Source: Rhodospirillaceae bacterium (GTDB taxonomy: Bacteria > Pseudomonadota > Alphaproteobacteria > UBA828). Taken from it: 22,709 nucleotides of DNA. This document shows, one piece after another, positions 16,314 through 22,709 of the stretch (positions are counted from its first letter, which is position 1; every line of letters begins with the position of its first letter). A program made the translations under genes and the position numbers. The notes beneath the pieces were generated by a model that did no database searches, was not told where the DNA came from, and was given only the letters and a program-made list of their open reading frames with translations. The stretch spans positions 2,660 through 25,368 of the forward strand of contig JAPPKP010000059.1 of assembly GCA_028819955.1 (NCBI GenBank). The letters are read 5' to 3'.

Positions 16314-17141
16314 ATGGGCAAGCACTTTCCGTGGCGGCGTTACGGGCTCCTCATCATCGGCGCTACGCTGACGCTGGCGCTCATCCTGCTGGCGGTGCTC
16401 GCGCCCTGGGTCACCCCGTTCTCGCCCTACGAGATCAACATCCCGGACCGGCTGCAGGGGCCGAGCGCGGCGCACTGGCTGGGGACGGACGAGCTCGGCC
16501 GCGACACCTTCACGCGCACCGTCTACGCCGGGCGCATCTCGCTCATGGTGGGCGCCGTCGCGGTCGGCATCGGCATCTTCGGCGGCATCCTGATCGGCCT
16601 CACCTCGGCCTACTTCGGCGGCGCGTACGACATGCTCTTCATGCGCAACATGGACATGCTGTACGCCTTTCCGGCGATCCTGCTGGCAATCGTGATCATG
16701 GCCGGCCTCGGCACCAGCATGATCAACGCCATGATCGCGATCGGAATCATCTTCATACCGGGGTTCGCGCGGCTCGCGCGCGCCACCACGCAGGTGGTGC
16801 TGCGCCAGCAATTCGTGGAGGCGGCACTGACCACGGGCATGTCCACCCGGCGTCTGCTCTTCCGCGAGATCCTGCCCAATATCGCGACGCCGCTGATGGT
16901 GCAGGGCGCGATCGGCTTCGCCTATGCCGTGCTGATCGAGTCCGCGCTCAGCTTCCTCGGCCTCGGCGCGCAGCCGCCCGAGCCCAGCTGGGGCGAGATG
17001 ATCAACTCGGGCCGCGGCCAGATGGCGCAGGCCCCGTGGCTCGGGATCGTGCCGGGCGCCGCCATCTTCCTCAGCGTGCTGGGCTTCAACACGCTGGGCG
17101 ACGGGCTGCGCGACTTCTTCGACCCCCACCTCAGGGACTAG
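16314..17141 (+). CDS. dppC: Dpp/Opp-type ABC transporter permease, DppC class
   Basis: 275-residue inner-membrane permease. It shows HWLGTDELGRDTFTRTVYAGRISL, the signature of DppC proteins, near residues 53-75, and the ATPase-contact loop FVEAALTTGMSTRRLLFREILPN near residue 170. The C-terminal end FNTLGDGLRDFFDP is also typical. Together with the DppB-class protein it forms the channel. It is followed by a 39-base gap and the first DUF1028 gene. Confidence 0.93.
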   Translation: MGKHFPWRRYGLLIIGATLTLALILLAVLAPWVTPFSPYEINIPDRLQGPSAAHWLGTDELGRDTFTRTVYAGRISLMVGAVAVGIGIFGGILIGLTSAYFGGAYDMLFMRNMDMLYAFPAILLAIVIMAGLGTSMINAMIAIGIIFIPGFARLARATTQVVLRQQFVEAALTTGMSTRRLLFREILPNIATPLMVQGAIGFAYAVLIESALSFLGLGAQPPEPSWGEMINSGRGQMAQAPWLGIVPGAAIFLSVLGFNTLGDGLRDFFDPHLRD

Positions 17142-17180
17142 ACTGGACAGACTTGGCATAGCGGCAGCGGGAGAACGCTC

Positions 17181-17921
17181 ATGGAGATCAACACATTCTC
17201 GATCGTCGGCCGCTGCGCGCGGACCGGCCAGCTCGGCTGCGCGGTGGCCTCGGCGGGAACTGCGGTGGGCCCGATGTGCCTCTTCGCACGCGCCGGCGTC
17301 GGCGCGGTCGCCTCGCAGTCCTGGTGCAACCCCTATCTCGCCCATGACGGCCTCGACCTGATGGAACAGGGCATGGATGCGCAGGCGGTGTGCGACAAGC
17401 TCGTGGCCGAAGACCCCGGCCGCGATATCAGGCAGGTCGCCTATGTCGATGCCGAGGGCGCCAGCGCCGCCTTCACCGGCAAGGACTGCGCGAACTGGCA
17501 CGGCGCGGTCACGGGCCAGAACTTCTCGTCGCAGGGAAACCTGCTCACCGGGCCGGAGACGGTGAGCGCCATGGCCGAGGCCTTTCAGCGGCTGGAGGCG
17601 CTGGACCTCGCCGAACGGCTGATCGCCGCGCTGGAGGCAGGGGATGCCGCCGGCGGCGATGCCCGCGGCCGGCAGGGTGCCGCGGTGCTGGTCATGCACA
17701 AGGAACGCTATCCTCTGGTCGATCTGCGCGCCGACGAGCACCGCTACCCGATCGTCGAGCTGAGGCGCATCTACGAGGTGGCCAGGTACCAGAGCCTGCC
17801 GTTCGTGGCGCAGATGCCCACGCGGGACAACCCGCTCGGCAGCTTTGCCGAGGACATGCGCTACAGCATGAGCGTCTCGCCGGCCTACCGGCCGGGCGGC
17901 GGCGGTGGCGAAAGCGCGTAA
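17181..17921 (+). CDS. DUF1028 family protein, copy 1
   Basis: 246-residue protein of the DUF1028 family, which has an Ntn-hydrolase-like fold as I recall; no reaction is firmly known. Family motifs: NTFSIVGRCARTGQLGCAVAS at the start, FARAGVGAVASQSW, RQVAYVDAEG, SSQGNLL, LAERLIAALEAGDAAGGDARG and the PLVDLRADEH/ELRRIYE block. The C-terminus adds MPTRDNPLGSF and a glycine-rich tail (GGGGGESA). No signal peptide is present, so it is probably cytoplasmic. It lies between the permease and ATPase genes of a Dpp operon, so it may process the imported compound. It differs most from copies 2 and 3 in the first half (for example AGTAVGPMCLF, and NWHGA in place of WCGH). Confidence 0.88.
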   Translation: MEINTFSIVGRCARTGQLGCAVASAGTAVGPMCLFARAGVGAVASQSWCNPYLAHDGLDLMEQGMDAQAVCDKLVAEDPGRDIRQVAYVDAEGASAAFTGKDCANWHGAVTGQNFSSQGNLLTGPETVSAMAEAFQRLEALDLAERLIAALEAGDAAGGDARGRQGAAVLVMHKERYPLVDLRADEHRYPIVELRRIYEVARYQSLPFVAQMPTRDNPLGSFAEDMRYSMSVSPAYRPGGGGGESA

Positions 17922-17932
17922 GGGAGGCGGCC

Positions 17933-18673
17933 ATGCAGCTCAATACCTTCTCGATCGTCGGCCGCTGCGCCCGCACCGGCCAGCTCGGCGCCGCCGTGGC
18001 GACGGCCGCGCCCGCCGTCGGCGCCTATTGCCCCTTCGCGCGGGCAGGCGTAGGCGCGGTCTCGTCGCAGTCCTGGTGCAACCCCTACCTCGCCTACGAC
18101 GGCCTCGACCTGATGGAACAGGGCCTCAGCGCGAGCGCCGTGTGCGACAAGCTGCTGGCGGAGGACCCCGGCCGCGAGACGCGGCAGATCGGCTACGTCG
18201 ATGCAGAGGGCGGGAGCGCCGCCTTCACCGGCAACGAATGCCCGCACTGGTGCGGCCACGTCACCGGGCCGGACTTTTCCGCCCAGGGCAATCTGCTCAT
18301 GGGGGGCGGCTGTGTGCCGGCGATGGCGGAGTCCTTCCAGCGCACCGGGACGCTGGACCTCGCCGAGCGCCTGATCGCGGCGCTGGAGGCCGGCCAGTCC
18401 GCAGGCGGCGATTCCCGCGGCAAGCAATCGGCCGCGGTCTACGTGGTGCACACCGAGGTCTATCCGCTGGTCGACCTGCGGGCGGACGAGCACCGCAACC
18501 CGATCGGCGAGCTGCGGCGCATCTACGCCGTCGCCAAGCAGGTGAGCCTGCCGTTCATGGCCCAGATGCCGACGCGGGACAACCCGCTAGGCGCCTTCGG
18601 CGACGACATGCGCTGGGGGCTCAGCGTCGCGCCGATGGACCGCCCCGGCGGCGGCGGCAGCGGGGTCGGCTGA
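17933..18673 (+). CDS. DUF1028 family protein, copy 2
   Basis: Second of three tandem paralogues, also exactly 246 residues and alignable with the others without gaps. The start ATG (17933) follows AGGGAGG, 11 bases after the stop of copy 1. It shares MQLNTF, TAAPAVGxYCPF, GGSAAFTG, WCGH, FSAQGN and RGKQSAAV with copy 3, while ARAGVGAV, SQSWCNPYLA and GLDLMEQG are shared with copy 1. Its C-terminus (RWGLSVAPMDRPGGGGSGVG) is the most divergent of the three. The reaction is unknown. Confidence 0.88.
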   Translation: MQLNTFSIVGRCARTGQLGAAVATAAPAVGAYCPFARAGVGAVSSQSWCNPYLAYDGLDLMEQGLSASAVCDKLLAEDPGRETRQIGYVDAEGGSAAFTGNECPHWCGHVTGPDFSAQGNLLMGGGCVPAMAESFQRTGTLDLAERLIAALEAGQSAGGDSRGKQSAAVYVVHTEVYPLVDLRADEHRNPIGELRRIYAVAKQVSLPFMAQMPTRDNPLGAFGDDMRWGLSVAPMDRPGGGGSGVG

Positions 18674-18693
18674 CGGCGGGGAGAAAGAGTTCC

Positions 18694-19434
18694 ATGCAGC
18701 TCAACACCTTCACCATCGTCGGCCGCTGCGCCCGCACCGGCATGCTGGGCGTCGCGGTGTGCACCGCCGCCCCTGCGGTGGGCGGCTACTGCCCCTTCGT
18801 CCGCGCCAAGGCGGGCGCGGTCGCGACCATGTCGTGGGTCAACCCCTACCTTGCCATCGACGGCCTGGCGCTGATGGCGGACGGCGTCTCGGCCAGGGAT
18901 GCGCTCGACCGGCTGATCGCCGAGGACCCGGGGCGCGCCGTGCGCCAGGTCGGCATGGTCGATGCGCAAGGCGGCAGCGCCGCCTTCACCGGCGAGGACT
19001 GCGGCCCCTGGTGCGGCCACCGCCACGGCGAGAACTTCTCGGCCCAAGGCAACATCCTGGTGGGCGAAGGCACGGTGAATGCCATGGCCGAGACCTTTCA
19101 GAAGACCGAGGCGCTGGCGCTACCCGAGCGCCTCCTGCTCGCGCTGGAGGCGGGCATGGCCGCCGGCGGCGACGCCCGCGGCAAGCAATCGGCGGCGGTG
19201 CTGGTTCACTGGAAGGAGGAGTACCCCTATGTGGACCTGCGCGCAGACGAGAACCGCTATCCCGTGGCGGAGCTCAGGCGCGTCTACGAGGTGGCCAAGT
19301 ATCAGAGCCTGCCCTTCGTCGCGCAGATGCCGACGCGGGACAATCCGCTCGGCAGCTTCAGCGAAGAGGTCGAAGCGAGCATGAGCGTGGCGCCGGCCTA
19401 CCGCCGGGGCGGCGGTGGCGGCGAGAGCGCGTGA
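18694..19434 (+). CDS. DUF1028 family protein, copy 3
   Basis: Third tandem paralogue, again exactly 246 residues. The ATG (18694) has a purine-rich GGGGAGAAAG upstream, 20 bases after the stop of copy 2. The core departs from the other two in places: VRAKAGAVATMSWVNPYLAIDG for ARAGVGAV/SQSWCNPYLA, and LALPERLLLALEAG for LDLAERLIAALEAG. Its C-terminus (EVAKYQSLPFVAQMPTRDN and GGGGGESA) is nearly the same as in copy 1 and unlike copy 2. Three non-identical copies suggest different substrates or a hetero-oligomer, which is inference. Confidence 0.88.
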   Translation: MQLNTFTIVGRCARTGMLGVAVCTAAPAVGGYCPFVRAKAGAVATMSWVNPYLAIDGLALMADGVSARDALDRLIAEDPGRAVRQVGMVDAQGGSAAFTGEDCGPWCGHRHGENFSAQGNILVGEGTVNAMAETFQKTEALALPERLLLALEAGMAAGGDARGKQSAAVLVHWKEEYPYVDLRADENRYPVAELRRVYEVAKYQSLPFVAQMPTRDNPLGSFSEEVEASMSVAPAYRRGGGGGESA

Positions 19435-19474
19435 CGGCGCTGTCGCGCTGGAGCGCGGATAGGGCGGGCTCGGC

Positions 19475-20500
19475 ATGACCGGAGACCCCGGCGACGGCCG
19501 CGACATTCGCCCCCACGCAAGGGACGACCGCCCGGCGACGCTCAAGGTCGACGACTTGAGCATCGAGTTCTCGGGCGCGCGCGGCACGGCGCGCGTCGTC
19601 GACGGGGCGAGCCTGGAGGTCTGGCCGGGGGAGATCGTCGGCCTCATCGGCGAGTCCGGCTCGGGCAAGACCATGACAGCGCTCTCCGTGCTCGGCCTCC
19701 TGCCCAAGCGCGCGCGGATCGCCTCCGGCACAATCTCGCTTGCGGGCGAGACGCTGACCGGCAAGTCGGAGCGCGAGATGCGCGGCATCCGGGGCAACCG
19801 CGTCGCGTTGATCCCGCAGGATGCGCTGCGCGCGCTCAACCCCGTGCTCAGGGTGGGCCGCCAGGTGGGCGAGCCCTACGAGCTTCACCGCAGGCTGGGC
19901 CGGGCGCAGTCGCACGAGCGGGCGGTCGACCTGCTCGATTCGGTGCATCTTCCCGACGCAGGGGTGCGCGCGCGCGAGTACCCGCACCAGTATTCGGGCG
20001 GCATGCAGCAGCGGGCGATGATCGCCATGGGCCTCGCGCTCGAGCCGGAGCTGCTGATCGCGGACGAGCCGACGACGGCGCTCGACGTCACGGTGCAAGC
20101 GCAAGTGCTCAGGCTGCTGCGCGAGATTAGGGACACCCACGGCACCGCCATCCTGTTCATCACCCACGACCTGGGCGTCATCGTCGAGCTCTGCGACTGG
20201 GTCTACGTCATGTACGCGGGCGCCATCCTGGAGCGGGCGCCGGTCGCGCGGCTGTTCGAGCGGCCGAGCCATCCCTACACGCGGGCGCTGCTGCGGGCGA
20301 CGCCGACCGTGAGGACGGTGCAGGAGGAGCTGCTCTCCATCCCGGGCCAGATCCCCTCGCCCTACGAGCTGCCGGAAGGCTGCCGGTTCGCGGACCGGTG
20401 CGAGCGCCGCTTCGAGCGCTGCACGCGGGAGCCCGACATCATGGCGGTGGAGGCCGGCCACGGCGCCCGCTGCTGGCTGCTGGACGAGCGCGGTGCCTGA
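19475..20500 (+). CDS. dppD: Dpp/Opp-type ABC transporter ATP-binding protein, DppD class
   Basis: 341-residue ATPase. Walker A GESGSGKTMTALSVLGLL lies near residue 60; the signature is YSGGMQQRAMIAMGLA, Walker B LLIADEPTTALDVTVQAQ and the switch FITHDLGVI. The C-terminal end GCRFADRCERRFERC, after HPYTRALLRATP, is the oligopeptide-transporter extension with its cysteines. Residues 1-22 form a charged leader before the domain starts. Its end overlaps the next gene by eight bases. Confidence 0.93.
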   Translation: MTGDPGDGRDIRPHARDDRPATLKVDDLSIEFSGARGTARVVDGASLEVWPGEIVGLIGESGSGKTMTALSVLGLLPKRARIASGTISLAGETLTGKSEREMRGIRGNRVALIPQDALRALNPVLRVGRQVGEPYELHRRLGRAQSHERAVDLLDSVHLPDAGVRAREYPHQYSGGMQQRAMIAMGLALEPELLIADEPTTALDVTVQAQVLRLLREIRDTHGTAILFITHDLGVIVELCDWVYVMYAGAILERAPVARLFERPSHPYTRALLRATPTVRTVQEELLSIPGQIPSPYELPEGCRFADRCERRFERCTREPDIMAVEAGHGARCWLLDERGA

Positions 20501-21305
20501 GCCGCTGGTGCGCTGCGAGGCGCTCTCCAAGCGCTTCGGCGCCCGCGGCCTGCTGCGCCGCCGCCACGTGGTGGACGCGGTCGCCGACGTCTCCATCGGC
20601 GTGGCGCCGGGGGAGACGCTCGGCATCGTCGGCGAGTCGGGCTCGGGCAAGTCGACCCTGCTCCGCCTGATCCTGCGTCTCCTGCGCCCGACCAGCGGGC
20701 AGATCTGGTTCGAGGACAGCGACATCGCCAGCCTCTCGCGGGGCCCGCTGCGGGCGATGCGGCGCCGCGTCCAGTGCGTGTTCCAGGACCCGACCTCTTC
20801 GTTCAACCCGCGCCAGTCCATCGGTGCCGCGCTGCGGACGCCGCTGGAGGTGCACGGCATCGGCAGCCGGCGGGACCGCGACTCCCGCGTCGGCGAAGCG
20901 CTGGACCTGGTGGGCCTGGGCGCGAGTTTCGCGAGCCGCTACCCGCACCAGCTCTCCGGCGGCCAGCGCCAGCGGGCGGCGATCGCGCGTGCGATCATCC
21001 TGCGCCCGGCCCTGGTGCTGGCCGACGAGCCCACGTCGGCGCTCGACGTCTCGGTCCAGGCGCAGATTCTCAATCTGTTCAAGCAGACCAAGAGCGAGCT
21101 GGGGCTCACCTACATTTTCGTCAGCCACGATCTCGGCGTGATCCGCTATATCAGCGACCGCGTGGCGGTGATGTATCTGGGGCGGATCGTCGAGACCGGC
21201 AGCGCGGCCGAGGTCTTCACCAACCCCCGCCACGATTACACCAAGGCCCTGCTGGCCGCCGTCCCCGGCGCCAGCCTGCAGATCCCCGACGCCGATATGG
21301 GCTGA
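20493..21305 (+). CDS. dppF: Dpp/Opp-type ABC transporter ATP-binding protein, DppF class, short form
   Basis: 270-residue ATPase starting at a GTG that overlaps the DppD stop. Walker [11 protein letters not shown]-loop [13 protein letters not shown], signature [14 protein letters not shown], Walker [19 protein letters not shown] and switch FVSHDLGVI are all intact. It ends soon after [13 protein letters not shown] and so lacks the cysteine-containing C-terminal extension that makes most DppF proteins about 320 residues long. It is the last gene of the operon, with an IS remnant right behind it. Confidence 0.92.
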   Translation: MPEPLVRCEALSKRFGARGLLRRRHVVDAVADVSIGVAPGETLGIVGESGSGKSTLLRLILRLLRPTSGQIWFEDSDIASLSRGPLRAMRRRVQCVFQDPTSSFNPRQSIGAALRTPLEVHGIGSRRDRDSRVGEALDLVGLGASFASRYPHQLSGGQRQRAAIARAIILRPALVLADEPTSALDVSVQAQILNLFKQTKSELGLTYIFVSHDLGVIRYISDRVAVMYLGRIVETGSAAEVFTNPRHDYTKALLAAVPGASLQIPDADMG

Positions 21306-21334
21306 CGAACAGTTCGAGACGTCTCCAACCAAGC

Positions 21335-21602
21335 TAGTCATCTGGCACCGAAGTTCGAGTCATTGTAAGTGGCCCTCCGAGTCGGACAAAGGAGGTCATC
21401 TCGATGGCGCGCGGTACGGGACGGCCGCTGGCGGCCCTGGTCTTGAGCGATGAGGAACGCTCGTTTCTGGAAGCGCAGGTTCGCCGCCACCGTGTGGCGC
21501 GCTCCCTGTCCGATCGCTGCCGCATGATCCTGCGTTGCGCGGACGGGCTCGGCAACAAGGCGGTGGCCGCAGAGATCGGCGTGCACGAGCACACGGTGAC
21601 TA
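21335..21602 (+). mobile_element. Remnant of an IS630-type element
   Basis: The segment holds the 5' part of an IS630-type transposase gene and its leader. It is bounded by CTAGTCA (21334-21340) and TGACTAG (21597-21603), an inverted pair in which TA is followed by GTCA and TGAC is followed by TA. IS630/Tc1 elements insert at TA, so the ends may be an internally deleted element. The match does not extend beyond the first few bases, so chance is possible. Confidence 0.4.
21404..21600 (+). pseudogene. IS630-type transposase, N-terminal fragment
   Basis: The reading frame encodes MARGTGRPLAALVLSDEERS, an arginine-rich helix and a helix-turn-helix (GNKAVAAEIGVHEHTV) as found at the N-terminus of IS630-family transposases. 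After HTV the family consensus (GKWRRRF and the catalytic DDE domain) is lost, and the frame runs only four more codons to TGA at 21611-21613. A perfect ribosome site, AAAGGAGGT, precedes the ATG. About 65 residues remain of roughly 350, so no transposition activity is expected. Confidence 0.75.
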
Positions 21603-22481
21603 GGAGCGCTTGACCCGCTCTCCCTGGATCGCAGCGGCCTGCCCTTCGGGGATCAGGTCGCGTGCACCCGCGCTCTGGTCCTCGTAGCCCCGCAGCAGCT
21701 CGATCGGGTCCTGCAGGTCGTGCCAGCCGAGGAAAGGCTCGTGCACGGCGTAGCCGATGAGCCGTTGCAGCAGCTCCGGCAGTGCCCGCGCGACGTCGGG
21801 CGGCACGGCGAGGTACTGGTTCTGCTCCTGGCGCAGCCAGCCCAGGCAGTAGCCGTAGAGGAGGCCGGAGCGCGCGCGGTCGGTTCGGTTGGCGCCGCCT
21901 GCGTGATAGGTGGAGCCGAGGATGTAGACGGCGGAGCCCCGCGGCATCTCGGCCGGCACTGCCTCGGCCAGCATGGGCTTACGCTCGTCGTCCCAGCGGT
22001 GGCTGCCCGGCACCACCAGCGTGGCCCCATTCGCAGCGGTAAAGTCGGTGAGCGCCCAGATGACCGTGACCACGCTCTGCCGTTGGCTTGGGTGGGCAAG
22101 GGGATAGACCAGATCGTCCCGGTGCAGCTCCTGCATGGTCTCGCCGGGCCCGATGGTGATGGCGGCGGCCGAGGAGAGCTGGTAGCGGGCGCAGTACGGG
22201 CCCAGCACTGCATCGTTGAGGGCTGCGATCACGGGACGGAGGGCGAGATCGCCCGCACTCGGCGAGTTGACCAGGACTGTGTGCGTGCGCTTGGTCTTGT
22301 GGCCCACGAACTCACCGGTACCGGCCGGTGTGGCTGCGATATCCCGGGCGAGGTCGGCGGCGACGGCATCCATGGTCGCCGCGTCCGCAGGCCGCTCCAG
22401 GATCACGCACCCGTCTCGCCCCAGCACCTCCAGGATGTCGTTCGCCGGCGCCCCGAGCGGGAGCGAGGCGAGGGTAGGCAT
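21600..22481 (-). CDS. Phytanoyl-CoA dioxygenase (PhyH) family Fe(II)/2-oxoglutarate oxygenase
   Basis: 293-residue oxygenase that should hydroxylate an unknown small substrate using 2-oxoglutarate, oxygen and ferrous iron. The HxD pair is His120-Asp122 (LHRDDL), the distal histidine is His193 (STYHAGGANR), and Arg204 is the likely 2-oxoglutarate anchor. ATG 22481 is chosen because GAGGG lies seven bases ahead; ATG 22487 would add two residues. The upstream extension to 22661 runs into the neighbouring gene. The stop codon lies at the junction with the IS630 remnant, so the last few residues may have been changed by that event. It follows a polyamine-type binding-protein gene on the same strand. 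Confidence 0.85.
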   Translation of the reverse strand: MPTLASLPLGAPANDILEVLGRDGCVILERPADAATMDAVAADLARDIAATPAGTGEFVGHKTKRTHTVLVNSPSAGDLALRPVIAALNDAVLGPYCARYQLSSAAAITIGPGETMQELHRDDLVYPLAHPSQRQSVVTVIWALTDFTAANGATLVVPGSHRWDDERKPMLAEAVPAEMPRGSAVYILGSTYHAGGANRTDRARSGLLYGYCLGWLRQEQNQYLAVPPDVARALPELLQRLIGYAVHEPFLGWHDLQDPIELLRGYEDQSAGARDLIPEGQAAAIQGERVKRS

Positions 22482-22502
22482 CCGCATGCCCTCAAATTGC
22501 GA

Positions 22503-22541
22503 GGAGCACCGTGTCACCCGCCGCCGGCGACACGGTGCTCC
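22503..22541 (-). other. Long inverted repeat between binding-protein fragment and PhyH gene
   Basis: GGAGCACCGTGTC (22503-22515) and GACACGGTGCTCC (22529-22541) are perfect 13-base arms around a 13-base loop. On the minus strand it is followed by TCGCAATTTG with no true T-run, and it ends only a few bases before the PhyH ribosome site. It may be a weak terminator, a processing site, or a structure that affects PhyH translation. Confidence 0.6.
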
Positions 22542-22552
22542 GCTCCGAATCT

Positions 22553-22567
22553 GCCGCCTTGGGCGGC
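22553..22567 (-). other. Short GC hairpin behind the binding-protein stop
   Basis: GCCGCC (22553-22558) and GGCGGC (22562-22567) pair across a 3-base loop, nine bases after the stop codon of the upstream gene on the minus strand. With the larger repeat at 22503-22541 it makes two stacked hairpins in the intergenic gap. Confidence 0.4.
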
Positions 22568-22575
22568 GGAAACAG

Positions 22576-22709
22576 CTATTCGGCTGCCAGGATCGCGTTC
22601 CAGGTCTCGACGTACTTGCCGATCCGCGGCGGCAGCTTCCAGAAGTCGAGGCCTTCCGCATAGTCGAGGTCGTCGAGGTGGAGGTCGCGCTTCACCTCGT
22701 CGGTCAGGC
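22576..22709 (-). CDS. Polyamine-type ABC transporter substrate-binding protein, C-terminal fragment (cut by window edge)
   Basis: The last 44 codons of a gene entering from the right edge, ending in TAG (22576-22578). The readable end includes LDYAEGLDFWKLPPRIGKY and then VETWNAILAAE. A tryptophan-containing WKLPPR turn followed by a Y..TWN helix at the very C-terminus is usual in PotD/PotF-type binding proteins, and the left importer's binding protein ends in a comparable way (RKYNRVWTKVRTA). Most of the gene is outside the window, so the family call rests on this tail only. It would be the gene upstream of PhyH on the same strand. Confidence 0.55.
   Translation of the reverse strand, partial: LTDEVKRDLHLDDLDYAEGLDFWKLPPRIGKYVETWNAILAAE

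Larger units (their letters stand above)
17181..19434 (+). repeat. Tandem triplication of a DUF1028 gene
   Basis: Three directly repeated 741-base coding units with 11- and 20-base spacers. They align from first to last codon without gaps at the protein level, showing origin by gene duplication. They are not near-identical, so the duplication is not recent or not strongly homogenised. Confidence 0.9.

Noticed and set aside
15228..17741. 837-codon open frame on the minus strand
   Set aside because: It runs opposite DppB, DppC and DUF1028, which have clear family motifs. The translation is low-complexity, rich in His, Asp, Arg and Glu, as expected for the complement of GC-rich codons.
1..22709. 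CRISPR array, tRNA, rRNA, integrase-type attachment site or phage cluster
   Set aside because: No regularly spaced short repeats, no tRNA-like cloverleaf and no phage or integrase motifs were seen; the only mobile trace is the short IS630 remnant.

Overview
The window is GC-rich with tight, often overlapping genes, and its protein families (long-form IlvA, PotABCD-, Ssu/Tau- and Dpp-type ABC importers, PhyH dioxygenase) suggest an alphaproteobacterium. No rRNA, tRNA, CRISPR array or phage module was seen. Four separate ABC importer loci, one of them only as a terminal fragment, sit within 22.7 kb, so this is a nutrient-scavenging region.

Layout. (1) 1-1203: C-terminal part of biosynthetic threonine deaminase, cut by the left edge. 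(2) 1503-6533, plus strand: polyamine-type ABC importer (binding protein, ATPase, two permeases) followed by a DmpA/BapA-type autoprocessing aminopeptidase. (3) 6555-12047, minus strand, convergent with block 2: an NMT1/SsuA-like binding protein, permease, ATPase, second permease and a D-hydantoinase/dihydropyrimidinase, apparently one operon. (4) 12329-13534, plus strand: a fold-type I aminotransferase with unusual cofactor-pocket residues and no obvious canonical start codon. (5) 13679-21305, plus strand: a Dpp/Opp-type operon (Tat-exported binding protein, terminator-like hairpin, two permeases, three tandem DUF1028 paralogues each exactly 246 aa, two ATPases). (6) 21404-21600: N-terminal remnant of an IS630-type transposase. 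(7) 21600-22709, minus strand: a PhyH-type dioxygenase and, upstream of it, the last 44 codons of another polyamine-type binding protein.

How the genes may work together. Each importer is linked to a catabolic enzyme: a DmpA-like peptidase with the polyamine-type importer, a hydantoinase with the Ssu-like importer, and three DUF1028 proteins with the Dpp importer. The inferred theme is uptake and breakdown of small nitrogen compounds such as amines, cyclic ureides, peptides or beta-peptides. No substrate can be fixed from sequence alone.

The most noteworthy signals are the tandem DUF1028 triplication inside a transporter operon with a mosaic similarity pattern, the aminotransferase that lacks the usual Asp, Asn and Tyr around PLP, and the recurrence of an inverted repeat after each of the four binding-protein genes.
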